A stretch of DNA of 64,000 nucleotides, taken from positions 24,309,709-24,373,708 of the forward strand of contig NW_019211457.1 of NCBI RefSeq assembly GCF_002443255.2, written 5' to 3'. Under the pieces are notes generated by a model. It was given only the letters and a program-made list of their open reading frames with translations. It did not search any database and was not told the origin of the DNA. Source of the DNA: Varroa destructor (lineage: Eukaryota > Arthropoda > Arachnida > Mesostigmata > Varroidae). Position numbers and translations under genes: made by a program. How positions within the stretch are numbered: position 1 is the stretch's first letter; each line of letters opens with the position of its first letter. Shown piece by piece: positions 37,701-51,498 of the stretch.

Positions 37701-40700
37701 TAAACGTACGTATTGAAATTAAGAACTGTCCTTCGAATTCGATCAGGCGGCGGCTTTAACTAAGTTTATGCAGTAAGTAATATCACCCGATATCCGTTGC
37801 TTAACGACAAAGCAACTTTAAAGCGATGCGCAATAGTTTTCTGTTCCCAGATGTACGACTAGAATAGAACATCGTATTACTTCAGTTAACATAACATAGT
37901 ATACTGAGAACGAATGGCTGCTGAGCTGGACTTCGTGGTACACTGGCGCTTGACAGTCAGACACCCAAAGACTTTTCACTAATTGTAGCGTTTCAAGGCA
38001 GACAGTTACTACGGCCGGTAACTCTACTCAGGAATAGCTAACATGGTCCAGCTGGAACAACGTACGCTTACGTGCAGACGTAGTGCGAAATTCGCTTATT
38101 CGGCCGTCATTAAGACAGCTTAAGTAGTTACCCTATAATAACATCGCATCAATATTAAAATCCAATACGAGATAGCAGGCAAACAGACTTTGTATTGTAG
38201 ATGTACCTCGAGAAAAAACGTCCCTGCGTCAACTGACTCTGTGCTAACGACCATTACCGGACAAACATTGACGTATACGTATTGTCCTAATTCCTTGCTA
38301 CCTATCTATTTGCTATATTTGATAGACAAAAGGAACACGTAGAAAGGACGTTTTTAGAACAAATTGGTCGTTTCACAAAAAGAAAAACAGTTGATGGGTG
38401 TAATCCAGAAACGCTGTCCCAGATTACCCATACATATATACACAATTTATGGTTATTGGAACAAACAAAAGCGTTCACTTTTCTGATATATCCGCTTCGA
38501 GAGCTCATAGTTCGGGTGGAACCCGTCTGGCCCGATTTATACTTAATGTTTCAGAGAGTTCCTTTATCCATTGATAATAATGGAACGATGAAGACTTCGC
38601 GATCATTTTAACCTTATGTTGTTTTATCAAGCAGCTGCGAAGCGATATTTGCCCGCCGTTAAATCCTCCGGTTTGCTGCACTGTTCTAACAAATCGTCCT
38701 GCAATGAATGCACGTAAACATGTATATCGAAGCCTAAGTGCAGCTGCCTCGTCACCCTGATTCTGCATTCAAGTATCTTGTAAAGTTCGTTGTCCACTTA
38801 ATTTTCCTTTGCGCTGCAAAACATGTAGCACCATGTTTATAATTCATTCTGTTCGTCCTCAAAGCCGGGGGCAACAGTGGCTCTATGTGAGACAGAGTTA
38901 CCCGACTGATGCAGCAGGGAATAATCATTAGTGTGATACGCCAGTATTGATATTGCTAGTAACGAGCCGAACCCAGGCACGGGTCACGAATAGGACAATG
39001 TGGCTAAATGAACGTATGCTAAATTTGAGGCAGATGTATGAACACACGATATAAGGACTACGTTGGTAGTTGTGTTGCTGGCAGGCTATAGGATATTTCG
39101 GATTACGTGATGAGCTTTGTTACACTTCTAATCAAAGGAAACATGCCAGTGGCTCATCAATGTCGTCTGTTAAGGATCCTTTTATTTCCAACTAGGCCAC
39201 GAGTAGTCTGACGGCTGTCTTGCCGTTTCGGCAGAGGGTAAGGGTTTGGTCGAACTCGAGCGCTGGCCTACACGGAAGTGCAAATCTCCTGCCGTAAACT
39301 GACTAAATGAAACTGCGGTGCTGGACAGTTTTCACTGGAGTTTTTGCCGTACACGGCACGGAATTTAATCTCTATAAATATAGGTGTTGAGAATGCACTC
39401 TTTGTCATACTGATAGAAAAGACTTTTGAATGCATTGCGTCGAACGCACACGAAGATATTAAACAAATGTAGAAACATTCAAAAAAGCGCGCCAACACTT
39501 ACCGTTCAACCCTGTAAAATATTCAGCGTCAATATTGGTAGCTATAAGCCTTAAAAGTTATTATAAACCGTTAAAAATTTCGGTTGAGAATAATTATGAC
39601 TATTTTACTTATTTGGCAATTATTATTCCATTATTACTACAGTGTATACATTCGCTTTGTCCTGCTATCTTAGACTCCAGGGCAACTGTCATAATATTAG
39701 GTGTTTCGTCTTTTTCCAACAATCTACAAACCCACATTTTTGCGCTTCGAGACCACATATTTATTTTGAGCATCACAGCCGACAGAACCCGAATATATGA
39801 AATATCTCATGAAAACAAAGCATTTATTGGCGCACAGCTCTTCCTTCTTTCGCTATTTTTAGGCGGCATACTATAAGAAAGCATTAGATGCTTCCGAAGC
39901 TTTTACAGCGTCGAAGATCATCAGATGGCATGCCTATTCTCGATCATTGCTTTACCAGTTACTACTATGGTCGCGTATGGGAAAGCGAGATGTTCTCAAA
40001 GGCAACAGCGTTTTGGGTACCCCCAAAAGAGGCCTGTCTGCCTGCCTGCTGAGCCAGATTCAGCTGCCTTTGCCGCAATTAGTTGGCAGGGATCGTGCGA
40101 ACGATCATTTTTGCTGCCTTTTTTTTGAGCGACCACCGAAAAGACGATGAGAAGGAATGGCAGAAAACGTGGTAACCAACACGTCTCGCACCACGCGCTC
40201 TTCACGTCTTTCACTCTATACCAGCTAAAACAGAGGCGGCAAGTGAAGCCGATGGAAATAGTTAAGAAAGAGAACTTTTTAATGTTTATCGGCGGAGCCC
40301 CTCACCCGAATGGTCCCTCGTCGACCAATTCTAAGGAAAATTTGCTTTGCTGAAAACGCTCTACAGATGTACAATACAATGTGCATGCGCTAGGTTTTAG
40401 CAGGCACAAATATTGATAGCAATGATAACTCGTTTCAACAGCGTACGCTATTTACTCACCGAGAGGAAAGAAACCACTGTTAGAAAAAAACATCTCAAGA
40501 ACGGAGAATAAAAAAAAACAGCAACCCTTAATACTGTGTTCGTGAAGGATGGATGTGTCGGCGTCTATCAACATATTAGACTCTCAGGAACGATACGGTA
40601 TCATCCTAACCATTCATGTCAGCTAGCGATTTAGGCTCTTGATATATATATGAAGTCTCGGCATAAGTGCAACGTGCGGTATATCAATAGACAACGTTAC

Positions 40701-43011
40701 GGATCATGGAGCGTGCCGATTTTTTTTTACCTATCTGACATGCTAATGGGAATCTTTCAGTGTATTTTGACGCGAAAATGTTACTTTGCATTGCTACTTA
40801 TGACATCATGTTGCTTGCTCCTGCCGTCAAAAGCGTGAGCGCGGTCCCGCTTATGATAAAATGTTGACGAATCCGAAACAAGAAAATTCTAAATCCAATA
40901 CGTTTGGGTGCTCCGGCAGCTCGTTCAGATCCCCTGACTTACCCGCAGCTATATCGCTGATTTCCGTTCAATTTTCTATTCTCGAAGCAGATATTTAGCC
41001 TTAATATTTCGATGGCATCACCAATGCCACTGAAACAACAACCGTACCAGGGGCAATTCGAGGATTACATTTTTAAACTCAGCATTCGCCAACAAAGTGG
41101 AACGCAGAGCTAGACTTGTATTTGAACTTCCTCTAAACGTCATCCTGCACTTAACGTAAGCCTCCTGACTTAAGCTACTATTATTCGATAGATCTCGTTA
41201 AGGCACCGACAGATGACGTAGGGCCTCCCCACGTCGTGTCTAATGAAACAGTCGACGAAAACACTGACTGTTGATTTTCCATCTAGTCTTCACCGACGCA
41301 TACATTACGTCTTTATGTTGATGTGGGCTTGCGTTCTACCCAAGTGGAACGCACGCTATTTGTAACTGTAGCACATAGACCACTCCTTTAGTCTATTGAT
41401 AATATCGTCGCGACTAGATTTACCGGGGGGTCGAATGTCATTGGTAGTTGTAACTACGGTAGCAGATCACAATCTCTTCGAAACGGACGTTCTGCAATGG
41501 CAAGAGATAGTCCATAGGTTAGCACAAGAGTCATTTTGAATACTCCGTTAGTGCACGAAGAGGAAGAAAAAGGAAGATACTCGATGATGCTTCAAGCGAA
41601 TTATCGACCCCACTCGTCAACGTAGAGCTGATTATAGCTGATTTGCCCCTTACAGAAGCTCCAATAGGGACCTCCTATTATACCTATAATGAAATAACTG
41701 GCTAGACGTTCATCGCAAGCCGAAAGAATACTGAGCGTTTGTCAAATATTCTCGAGGATCACGAAAACTTAACAATATTCGACACGGCTTGATCAGGCTA
41801 AACGCATTAAGAAAATAGTTTTTCTCATAATTCCTAAGTCTTCGGTATGCAGCACTGTGCTCAATAGTATACTGGCCCCCAATTCAAAATAAACTTCCAA
41901 CGAATAAAAATATTAGGAGCACGCTACTACAAAAACAAAAGACTAACTCGAACGACGTGGTTTTCGTAATATATAGTTTTCGTCCACCCGTCAGTATATC
42001 GGTGGGAGTTTATCAATCAACGAAACGGTATCGCGTCGTACATCGGCTCATCATATTTGCCTTATCGAAAACGATGATGAATGTATAGGAAGCACGTGTC
42101 TCTGACTAATCAGTTTTTCAATAAACACCCTATTCTACACACAGCCATCGACAATAGCCTACGGTATTTCGCGTTTCCCTCGATACCTGTCCGGCATATT
42201 GCTAGAAAAATGTCGTCAAAGCTGTCATAAGCTTCCTGCGAACATCCGTCGTCACGGTTCGAAATCACCTGCTGGCATCTCATTCATGTTCAAAGCATAG
42301 GATTCCTTTGAAAAGGCTGTTCTTTCGTCCGACGCCAGTCCCGTGCAGACACGTCCAACAGCCTCTACCAAAACGGTCCTTTAGCGTCGTACTACAATAA
42401 ACCAGTATGACCGTTTATCATACACTCGTTACGGGCAAATACCTACTACACAGGCAATTGCCTTTTATGCACAGCTACAGAACTCGCAATCGAGATAGAC
42501 TATCATAAATAGAACGACGTTCGACTTTCAAGCTCAAACCAGTCTGCCGCTAAAACTGTCCAACAGAAAATATCAGTGGGGGTTAACCCAGCACCATTGG
42601 TCTACAGGCGTCACCTCGATCCGGGGAGAGGAACAGTTGCGCTGTGTATCTATCTGCTAAACCGAAAGGAAATCGGCGACAGCAGATTAAAAAAAAAAAG
42701 CTAAAAATAGAGAAACAGTGGATCTGGCTAACTGCTGGCCAAGAAATTTCTGTACACAAATGCTGCGCGAAGACGTGGCGTTATCGTGTAAGCGAGTACC
42801 GTTTCTCTAGCGGTAGAGTGACGGCTGCGGCAGGGCCTAAAAACTAAGCACACGGAAACGGGCCGAAATCGGGAACAATTGTAGATTAGGCAAGCATCCT
42901 TATATTGCCTAGAACTGGTAGGCACTACAATAGCACAAGCCCAACACGAAAACGTTTTTACGATCAGGCAAGATGACATCAACAACAATGACGATAACAA
43001 CAACTTCGAAG

Positions 43012-43038
43012 GAGAAGAAGAAGAAGAAGAAGAAGAAG
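43012..43038. repeat. (GAA)n trinucleotide repeat
   Basis: About eight to nine GAA/AAG units on the + strand. The complementary strand reads as a poly-Phe run in one frame, which is not a gene. Confidence 0.9.
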
Positions 43039-43940
43039 CAAAAAGAAATCAAGGATGAGGTAGTCTGTCGAGAGAAAAGCACATGACCCGGCGATCGACC
43101 CCCGACTAGTGCCATAATTGGATTGTAAATGAATGAGCTGAATCCTGGCTAATAAGAGAATATTATGGAAAGTACAAATGATATAAACGAAGTGACAGGT
43201 GTGGAAAAGTAAGGAAAAATTATGTTTGAGATAGCGCTAGTTACTAAAAAGAAAAGTTTCGTGTTATGTTTATCCGTGAAGCGTGCATTCAAAATGACCG
43301 CCATTTATAACCCCCAACATTTATGTAACGTGTTCCAATAAAGAAGCACGATGTATTGCTTTCTTTATTAAGGTTATTGTGCGCCGTGTCTTTACAGTTC
43401 GGATCGTCATTCGCCAAGTCACTAACTGAATTTGTAGCGACATGGCTTCGTACTCCGCTTTTTTAGTAATGATTTTTATTTTTTTTTTAAAGTCTTACGA
43501 ATTTGTTTTACACCGCCCGTCCCCTCATGTCGTTTATGATTAAGCCGTTGTGCTAACACGGGTCCAGTCATAGGGTATTAAGCGTGTAGCGATGGCTTTG
43601 ATAGCAACTTTTTTCGATGGTAAAGCAGCCTTCGCCGAAAGGAATACTTTGTTCTACCCTGTATTCTCTCCTTTTCGCAGGCCTTTCTGGGGTGGGTGAA
43701 CACCCATTCTTGACATTGCACTGTGCTAGAACCATCAAGAATGAGATTACAGTATGGCGATGGGCTTCTCAGAAGCGATCTCACTTGCAACATATAAACG
43801 CAAAACCTACCAAACCTAAACAATGGTCTGGTCATTTTCATCGATCGCCTTCGGAACTCCTTGCAATACATTAAACGTAGCTCTCTCAAATGCATACCTC
43901 GTTAGTCAGCCCAGGCACGATTCACTAGAGGTTGAACGCC

Positions 43941-43960
43941 TATATATATATATATATATA
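43941..43960. repeat. (TA)10 microsatellite
   Basis: A 20-nt uninterrupted run of TA units. Confidence 0.95.
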
Positions 43961-45206
43961 AACTGAGCGACGAGTTATTTAAAGTTAAGTCCTTATCGAT
44001 ATCGCTATTATTGCTTCCTAAAGTTGTTCTCCCGAAGGTGTCATCATAAACAGAAGCTCGAAGTGTCAAATCTTTTTCGATAGTTGCATAGAAGTCCTCG
44101 AATTGGCCCCACACATTGTAGGCCGCTTCTGCTTCCACACACGAGTAAGCATGGACGAAAGAGAACGCTTCGTAGTTGACGGTAACATTCAAATTTCTTG
44201 TATTATATTTCGGCCGACTCATTTAACTGTACTTGTACCAAGCCCAACCATCACCGTTGAATTTTGTCTTTTTCTTCTGGCGTCGTCACGTTTTTGCCAA
44301 ATGGTCTCTGCATATCAGGCTTTAACGGTCCTAATGGTCGATCCTTCACTATGGTTATAGGGGTGCCGGTGACTAGAGTTCGTTTGCTCTATTGCTATAG
44401 GGTTAACTAACTCTAGTGCAAAAGTCGACGAAATTTGTCTAAAGAATCACTTCGTCCACTGTGCAACCTCCGCACACCAAATGCAGCTAGAACCCGGCAA
44501 TCCGCCGCGAACAATGGCAAAAAGACAAAACGCAAAAGAATTGAACCCCCTTTCGCCCCTTTTATGTTTCCTGCATCCGTTCGAAACAAAGCCCGCATTC
44601 AGCGTTGCTACCTCTGATCATGCTGTCTTCGATCTGGTTGAACTGCTCCAACAGTAACAGTATTAAGATCATAGAGACAACAGCCACAAAGACATGAGCG
44701 TCCAAACGACCAACCAATGTCCAACAACGTTATTGCTTTACCAACAAAGAATAAAACAAACGCACGTGATCCAAACAACAACCAGCTATGAAAGCAAAGT
44801 TGATTCCCACAACGACTAGGACCGCACAGCAGCGTACCACACTCATGTTGGCAGCAACAACGCGATCAGGTCACTGCTGATCGTTTTTACTGCGGAAGTA
44901 CAACAGGAACAGCAACAAACGACCGCACAAACTCAGGCGCATTTAGCGAGGTACAGACGAAATTCTTCGCCAGTTACTAATAGCTAACACCAGGATCGTC
45001 TCGGCCCTCGATCACTGAAGGGCGAGGAAGAGGGGGGGGAGAGAGAATAGGCAACCTACCTCGCAAAGGCGACATCTTCCGTCTTCTTCTGTAGTACTTC
45101 AGTGCCTAGCTTTGCTTATTGTTGTTGTGCCGGCGTTTTGCACCCAATTCAAAGTTACGTTTTTCCATAGTCATATTTGCCGCTTGTTTATAGCTTCGGC
45201 AGTTTC

Positions 45207-45225
45207 TATTATTATTATTATTATT
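45207..45225. repeat. (ATT)n trinucleotide repeat
   Basis: About six units of TAT/ATT on the + strand, just upstream of the open frame at 45245. Confidence 0.85.
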
Positions 45226-45244
45226 CAGCCTTTGGCAACATCGA

Positions 45245-45670
45245 ATGGCAACGTCAAAAAGGTCGGCTGTTGTACACGCCCGCAGTGGACGGATTTACCG
45301 CTTAGCGTCGATCTGCTGTAGAAACCCATCCGTTGGCTATCATAAGGTGTGCGTACACACATGTTTATGGCTGTGTGTATGTGTGCGTGTGTGTTTATTG
45401 ACAGCGAGCCAGAAGCCATCACCAGCTTTAACGTGCATTGCCACCCTGACAGAACGCGTAAGCCCCGTTAACGCCGAAGTCAATGACCTTATCCCGTTAA
45501 AAACTTCCTTTCCCGCCAGTAGCCGCAGCAATAGCAGCTGCACCGTAAACAAGAGTCGACACAACGGTAGCAAGAAGCACAAAAAATCTCGTTGCTTACC
45601 GCATCGCCGTATATCCGCTCCAACATTGACGATGCCGCTACTGCTTGCCCATGGTCTCTTCCAAACATGA
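45245..45670 (+). CDS. Hypothetical open reading frame, 141 residues
   Basis: The longest frame outside the KDM6 locus: a complete ATG-to-TGA reading with a good start context (CGAATGG). The N-terminal part is basic; a Cys/Val-rich middle (LCVCVRVC) is encoded by an imperfect GT repeat and is therefore suspect. The C-terminal half is Ser/Lys-rich (KSRHNGSKKHKKSR). No family recognised. The opposite strand also has a long open frame and a consensus splice donor, so at most one strand is coding. Confidence 0.2.
   Translation: MATSKRSAVVHARSGRIYRLASICCRNPSVGYHKVCVHTCLWLCVCVRVCLLTASQKPSPALTCIATLTERVSPVNAEVNDLIPLKTSFPASSRSNSSCTVNKSRHNGSKKHKKSRCLPHRRISAPTLTMPLLLAHGLFQT
45600..45668 (-). CDS. Candidate first coding exon (23 codons)
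   Basis: Minus-strand ATG frame starting MFGRDHGQAVAASSMLERI and ending at GCG|GTAAGC (45600/45599), phase 0. Start context has G at -3. It is on the KDM6 strand about 24 kb upstream of the first proposed KDM6 exon, so it could be a distant 5' exon of that gene or of another one, but no homology supports either. It lies antisense to the 141-codon frame at 45245-45670. Confidence 0.2.
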
Positions 45671-46742
45671 CGCTTGCGCGTGCATTTGATAAAATTCAGC
45701 TTCAATCTTCAGCGTCTTCTAGATACTCCTCTTCACGGCGACTTGGCAACAAATACGACACAATCCACTAACCCGTTTCGTAGTACCACTTATCCATAGA
45801 AGTTCGAAGGGCGATGAAAGCTGGCGAAAACGCCAACTATTGCTTCGATGCTTCCAGCATATATTTGCTACCAACTGGGTGACCCGGTGCACCCGTTAGT
45901 TCGACTTAGAGCTTAAACCAGGCTAAGGGACAAATTATCGTTAATTATGTGACTAAAGCAAATATTAAACACGGGTAAATTAGATGCAGATTCCATTAAA
46001 GCTATTAATCAGGCAAACAACAGACGCGTAGCGAGTCCTTTAAAAAAAAAAACGCTAGATTTGCTTATACACGGTCAGTTTGAGTTATTACAGCCGCTTC
46101 TGGACATCGGACAGGACGCATAGTCCATCATAGGACGTTCTCGTAGGATAGAAGGAAGAAAGTATTTGCTGTAATAACGCCATGATATATTACTGCTATT
46201 TATTTCAACGATCAGACTCAAATTATAAAAGCATACCTTCTTTAGTCTCTTTTTGTTAACGGGCTGCTACCAGCTTTTATCTTCTTTGACAAATATGATA
46301 CTTTGTAACTTTCTGAGCGTTATCTTCTTTCCAGTTATTCGACATATGCAACAAACACACCTTGACGACGAACAGCGCAACGCCCGTTACAACGCTGTCC
46401 TATAGCGACATTCACGATAACGGCACCAACAAAAGCGCCATCAATGCGAATCTAAGAGGGCCAAGCTACCATAAATTGATCTTTTCGACCTAACCGCGGT
46501 TGAAGACATCACCTTTTCTCCCAAGGCCGTTCGCCAGTAACATAGTGACAACTGCAAAGTGGGAAGTATGTATTGCATTAATGATGGACCTGTTTAGCAC
46601 TGCAGATGTTCAGAATCATTTCAACGAGCGATCGCACGGCGCCACTTAGGAATTATATGGCTCCTATTCGACCCAATAACGTAAATAGTCGAGTTCGCCA
46701 TGAATAGGCTCCATAAATATCGGTACGGCCTAGGGCTCCGTG

Positions 46743-47015
46743 ATGAATTTCTTCGTCCCGTTTACCCCGATTGTGATAAACGCTACGACGTTTCTTGAAC
46801 TTTGGCAAAGAAGTAGAACCAATTCACGAGAACGACAGATAGCCCAAAGATCCGCATCCATTTTGAATAACGCTTTCATTCTTATCGACGCAAGCCCAGT
46901 ATTACATTTTTTTTTTTATAAATATATATATGAGATTCTACTGCTTGGTATTTCGGCGACTGCCTTTGCATGGGTCGTATATATGCTAAGAAAATTATTG
47001 AAAAAACAGCCGTAG
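46743..47015 (+). CDS. Hypothetical small membrane protein, 90 residues
   Basis: A complete ATG-to-TAG frame. The first half is soluble and charged (RSRTNSRERQIAQRSAS). The end holds a hydrophobic segment (ILLLGISATAFAWVVYML) followed by a short basic tail (RKLLKKQP), the layout of a tail-anchored protein. Part of the Phe-rich stretch before it is encoded by a poly-T tract, which weakens the case. No family recognised, no clear polyadenylation hexamer nearby. Confidence 0.25.
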   Translation: MNFFVPFTPIVINATTFLELWQRSRTNSRERQIAQRSASILNNAFILIDASPVLHFFFYKYIYEILLLGISATAFAWVVYMLRKLLKKQP

Positions 47016-47168
47016 ACTAACGTGCTTGTAATTTATTTAACTGTTCACGACCATTAAACGAGTAGCGTGGAAAGTTTATAATGATCTGTGGATACATAAG
47101 AAGCCATCATTAGTATCAGGGTTAATCTTGAAACGTATGTCGACGCAATGACAGCAACAATGTTGAGA

Positions 47169-47194
47169 AATATCAGCATTTAAATGCTGATATT
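47169..47194. repeat. Perfect 26-nt palindrome
   Basis: AATATCAGCATTT followed by its exact reverse complement with no spacer, in non-coding DNA. Confidence 0.9.
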
Positions 47195-47195
47195 C

Positions 47196-49740
47196 AAGCT
47201 AAAATTTTCAACCATGGCCGTGTGAAGTTTAGTTATTGTTTTCGATGAAGGAGCAACGGCAGACGATCCAAAGATAACAGTTAGGTCGCGTTGATTCAAG
47301 TACTTCCGCACACAGGCTGTACGCAAACAAAAAAAATATTGAAAAAATGTAAATTATCAAAAAGTACATTCAGGCAGGTACACACCAAAGAAAAAAACTG
47401 ACCACTTTTAATAATCACGCATGGCCTAATTAAATCCCCAACGCTTTAAGGGCAGGGCGCATTAAATTTACGTACCTGCCACCTTAGTTCGACCCAGGTC
47501 GTCCGTACTCATTGAATCTAGGTTTAAAAAGTTTCGTGTACGGTTATGAAGTAGGCGCTGCTTGCTAGTGATAGGTCGTAGTTCATTCTATTAAAATTAA
47601 AACGAACTACGGTTTGTTTGACACTAGAAAAACGCCTAAGACACTAGGAATCGGCGCATGGCAGAATGCAGATGTTACATGATGGGTTACAAGCTTGTCT
47701 CCATTCTACCAGATCGGTCGAAAAGTCGAAAAAAACCTCACTACTGAATCTTTGCTAGGACAGGTTGGAGATGGTGCGTTCCCCGACAACTGCAAAACAC
47801 TGATTCTGGATACGTCATTGCCGATCATTTGAATTATTTTCCTCTGTTTTAGGTATACCCGTTCATTAGTTAACATTTAACAGGGCCCTGTATAAATAGA
47901 AGCTCCTTTAAAGTTTCGTTTGTCCTTGGTCGTCCAAAGTTGAAGTTAGGAGCGTTCTACTGTCAGATAACGTTTCGATCCCGTTGCTTTTAAAGTTTAG
48001 ATAACTGCATAAAGTTACTTACTGCGCTAAATATAATAAATAATACAAAATTCAATACAGTGTTACGGATAGATTTGATACATTATATTTGAATGTATTG
48101 TACCTATATAAACGCAGATTTTTTTAATGGTCCCCGGAAAGCATAAACGCGAGGGTATTTTGAGAAATAAGTTACTTGTAAGTTGCGTTATGCGAAGTTA
48201 ACCCAATAAAATTCACTGGGCGTTCCGTTCCGACCAGGACAAATTTTACTCGAAGCAAACGTAAATAGTAAATAACTTACCACTAATACTTAGGTCATAT
48301 TTATGAACGCGCATACACATACGCAAGGACTAATTGAAAAACAATGCCGAACCTTCTCCGATTATATTAAAAAGTAACTAGGTAATCCATATAATCCAAG
48401 CATAGCGAAATAAAGCTTACACTTGTTTTGAAGTTCTAACAAATCAATATTTCCAATCTGCTATCACTAACTGTTCTCTGCCAGAACACTGCACGAGTTG
48501 AGACGGCACCGCTTTGCTCAAAAATCAGCCATAATTTATCCTCCTTGAATCCAACAAACGCATAGCTCTCGGAAACTCACAAATTATAATACACAAAATT
48601 ATAGCACGATGCCTCCCCTCCCGATTCGCACACAAGCGCTTACTTCGTTCACCTTTTTTCGTTTGTACTATTTCGTCTTCATTCTTTCCACTTCGTCCAT
48701 TAGTCGTTTATTTATTGTTAGCTGTTATTTCCGCGTTCGTTGTATCCCGTTGGTCCCATCAGTATAGATCTCTTCCCACAATTAACTATTTTCAATTCCA
48801 TTCGGTGTATCTTACCCTTGCTGTTTTTGCGGCATAGTGAGTTCCCACCATTTTTTTTTTTCACATTAGTAAAACATCTAAATCTCTGTTTTCCGATGCC
48901 GAACGTTAAGCCTTCAGGCACTTCAGGGCTTTGGAGAAGTCGTTCAGTATGAGACGACCTACAGACTCCAATTGAACCTATCCTCCTCCCACGATCAGCA
49001 GCAAGACGAAGATACAAAAACAAAAGAGGATCCGACGGCAAGCTAGATTACTTTCTTTAGTGATAACTCTGTCCGCCAACATTGTCTGCCAGAGGAAAAA
49101 AACTGTTCTGGTAGGGCGGACCGTCTGTCGGGGCAATCGCGGCGACAATGCGCGGAAAGATCGCAGAAGACAACACTCCTGAGCAGAAAATTCTAGTCGG
49201 AAATAAATCGGTGACGTTTTTCTGCTTTGACGACCGAAGGTACTGACGCTGTGCATAAGCGTTAGGATCATTTGCGGATCCTGTCAAGGCTCGAAAAACG
49301 GTAAAGCACTACGGTAGAAATTTGTTCATCCACGAACAAAAGTGGTCATTTCTATCCTCACTACTCTCAAAAAGAGACTTAGTCCACACTTTGAAGAATT
49401 CTATTAAAATTTGCGCTATCCTGTAATGGAGTGCTGATAATAACCATGTTTACTCAATGGAGAGGCATCTGAGCTATGCAAAATTCATATCACCTGCTAT
49501 ACACAAATGTAAGTCGCTAGCTAATTACGATACGGCCAGGGTAGCCTCGCCGCATAAAACGTATCCTGTTGGTGTCGGGCTTCGCCTGAACCCCATCGGA
49601 CCCTGCGCCCCACCCCAGGCAAATGCCGATTCTCCCTGTGTTTCTTAGCTATGGTCGAACGGGTAGATTGAAAGGTCACTTGCTATCACTAACTGGCCAT
49701 ACGTTGAGAGTCCGACAACATTACAAAGCCCTCTAGTACT
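47196..49740. other. Non-coding stretch, nothing recognised
   Basis: AT-rich DNA with overlapping short frames on both strands at 48.7-49.3 kb and no recognisable protein or RNA gene. Confidence 0.5.
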
Positions 49741-49746
49741 GAACAG

Positions 49747-49958
49747 ATCTGTTGGCGAGCGGAAATGTTATATTAGGATATCCATTGGTACGTTACTTTA
49801 CTGACCGACAATGTATACTCATCGTCTTCGAGCGGTTGCTACCGAAATCTCATGAGACAGAAGTAAAAAAAATGACAGAAAAAACAGCTTTGCCGACACA
49901 TCCGGTCGAGCACGTAAATGGCAAAGTGATACTTAGGGACGAACGGTCAGTGACCTAA
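49747..49958 (+). CDS. Candidate terminal exon, function unknown
   Basis: A frame of about 70 codons that starts after a CTGAACAG acceptor-like site and ends in TAA. Composition is well balanced: a hydrophobic start (NVILGYPLVRYF), then a charged Lys/Glu/Thr-rich part (ETEVKKMTEKTALPTHPVEH). No ATG at its edge, no partner exon found, no family recognised. Confidence 0.2.
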
Positions 49959-51498
49959 CATTGCCGTCATCGTTGTTGTTGGTGTCGCCGCCGCGGCTTT
50001 TGTATATTCGAAGTTTGATTGACTGAATGCACCTTGTATTATGGGTGATATACAGTCAAAAAATAAAAACAATGGCGGTATTAATGATCGAGATTGGATA
50101 GGGGGGTACAGGAAAGAAGATACGATTGTAGGATCAGTGATAAATGTGAATGTTCTTTGAGGAACGGCAATTATTAATCTATTCGGGAAAACGTTACGAA
50201 GACGTTGACCGTTCTTGTCGTATAGGAAAGAGATGATCTTGTGTACAAATATCGTTGGCAACACCTTCCCAAATATTATAAAAGTTATCGGATGATGATG
50301 ATATGCTCCAAATTCCGTCCGGGCTTTTTTTCAGCCTCCCAGTTCGCGTATTGCGGAGACATCAGTGTTCCAAATGTCAACAGCAGACGATCCGATTTCG
50401 TGTGCATGTTCGTGTTATTATTGCAGGTACAAAAGCTAAAGCGACTCTCAGAGGCATGACATCAGTTCCACGCGCACTTGTATTGATTTAAGTAACACGG
50501 CTTCTGGATCATTACTTATAGGTCGTTTGTGTCAGGGCCGACCGACCGTCCGTCCGTCTGATAGACTCGGATGCCGCCCGAAGCATAAGATGAGTCGTTG
50601 AAAAAAGAACGCTGACATAGACCATTTTAAGGTCATCGACACGGCGGTTTGTACGGGGTCCAATCATTGCAACTGAAGAGTGCTAAAGAATTCTAGGCAT
50701 ACTAATTAAATGGACAACATAACAAAAGCCCCCTTCAGATAACGGAACAGTAAAAATGTCACTAGATAAAGTTAAAACAAGGTAGACAAATGAGGAATAG
50801 CCGGCGAATCAGTCTCGTATGGATGACAAGGTAATTAGAAGCTAGCGCACATTTAAGAATACAAGCTTCTTTAAGGAACCGAAACGAACATCGCCGGTTT
50901 AGTGATACAACTTTGCGGGAAATCCAATAGTTGTATTTTTGTTAATCTTATATTAATATGAACCATTGATTGCAAACAACATTGAAAAAATTCGATAAAC
51001 ATCAAACCTATCACAATAATACGTTCCTGAGGCTTGGCTTCAAATCAGCATCCACGCGCATTGTTACCCCGTTCGCTTATGACCGCGTAGACAGACACCG
51101 GCTTTATCAAACACGCTTCAAGACCTTCTATATTTGAACATTTGTTAATAATCTAATTTCCGTGTGTTTTTTTTTCTTTATCCCTAATATATTGCTTATT
51201 TTTTATCTATTCAATTCCACAAAAAATAGAGAGGGTTTAGGTGGTTCAATTAGTAACTCAACACGACGCACAACGACCTCGAACAAGCATTAGCACTTCT
51301 ATTAACATTACATCGTTCCCGCTGTGTTATTACCAGTGACACGATTCCTCTTATCTCACGACCCCATCTTTGACAAGCACAGGTTGACGCAGGCTTCAGA
51401 GGTCTGCGCTGGACACACAGGGTCTAAATAGAATAGCCCCGTACGCGGGAAATTGCTGGGTACCGTACATTCTGTTACTGTCCATTTTTGACTAGCAG

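Larger units (their letters stand above)
32810..45200. other. Gene-poor stretch without recognisable genes
   Basis: About 12 kb with no frame resembling a known protein. A 113-codon + strand frame at 39535-39876 is hydrophobic and starts with TTG, probably by chance. Simple sequence occurs at 34698, 43012 and 43941. At 33904-33932 the 11-mer TTTCATGGGTG occurs twice 18 nt apart around its partial complement AAACCCA, giving a tiny foldback. Confidence 0.5.

Noticed and set aside
42918..43115. Poly-Phe-rich minus-strand frame
   Set aside because: It is the reading of a GAA/TTC microsatellite, not a gene.
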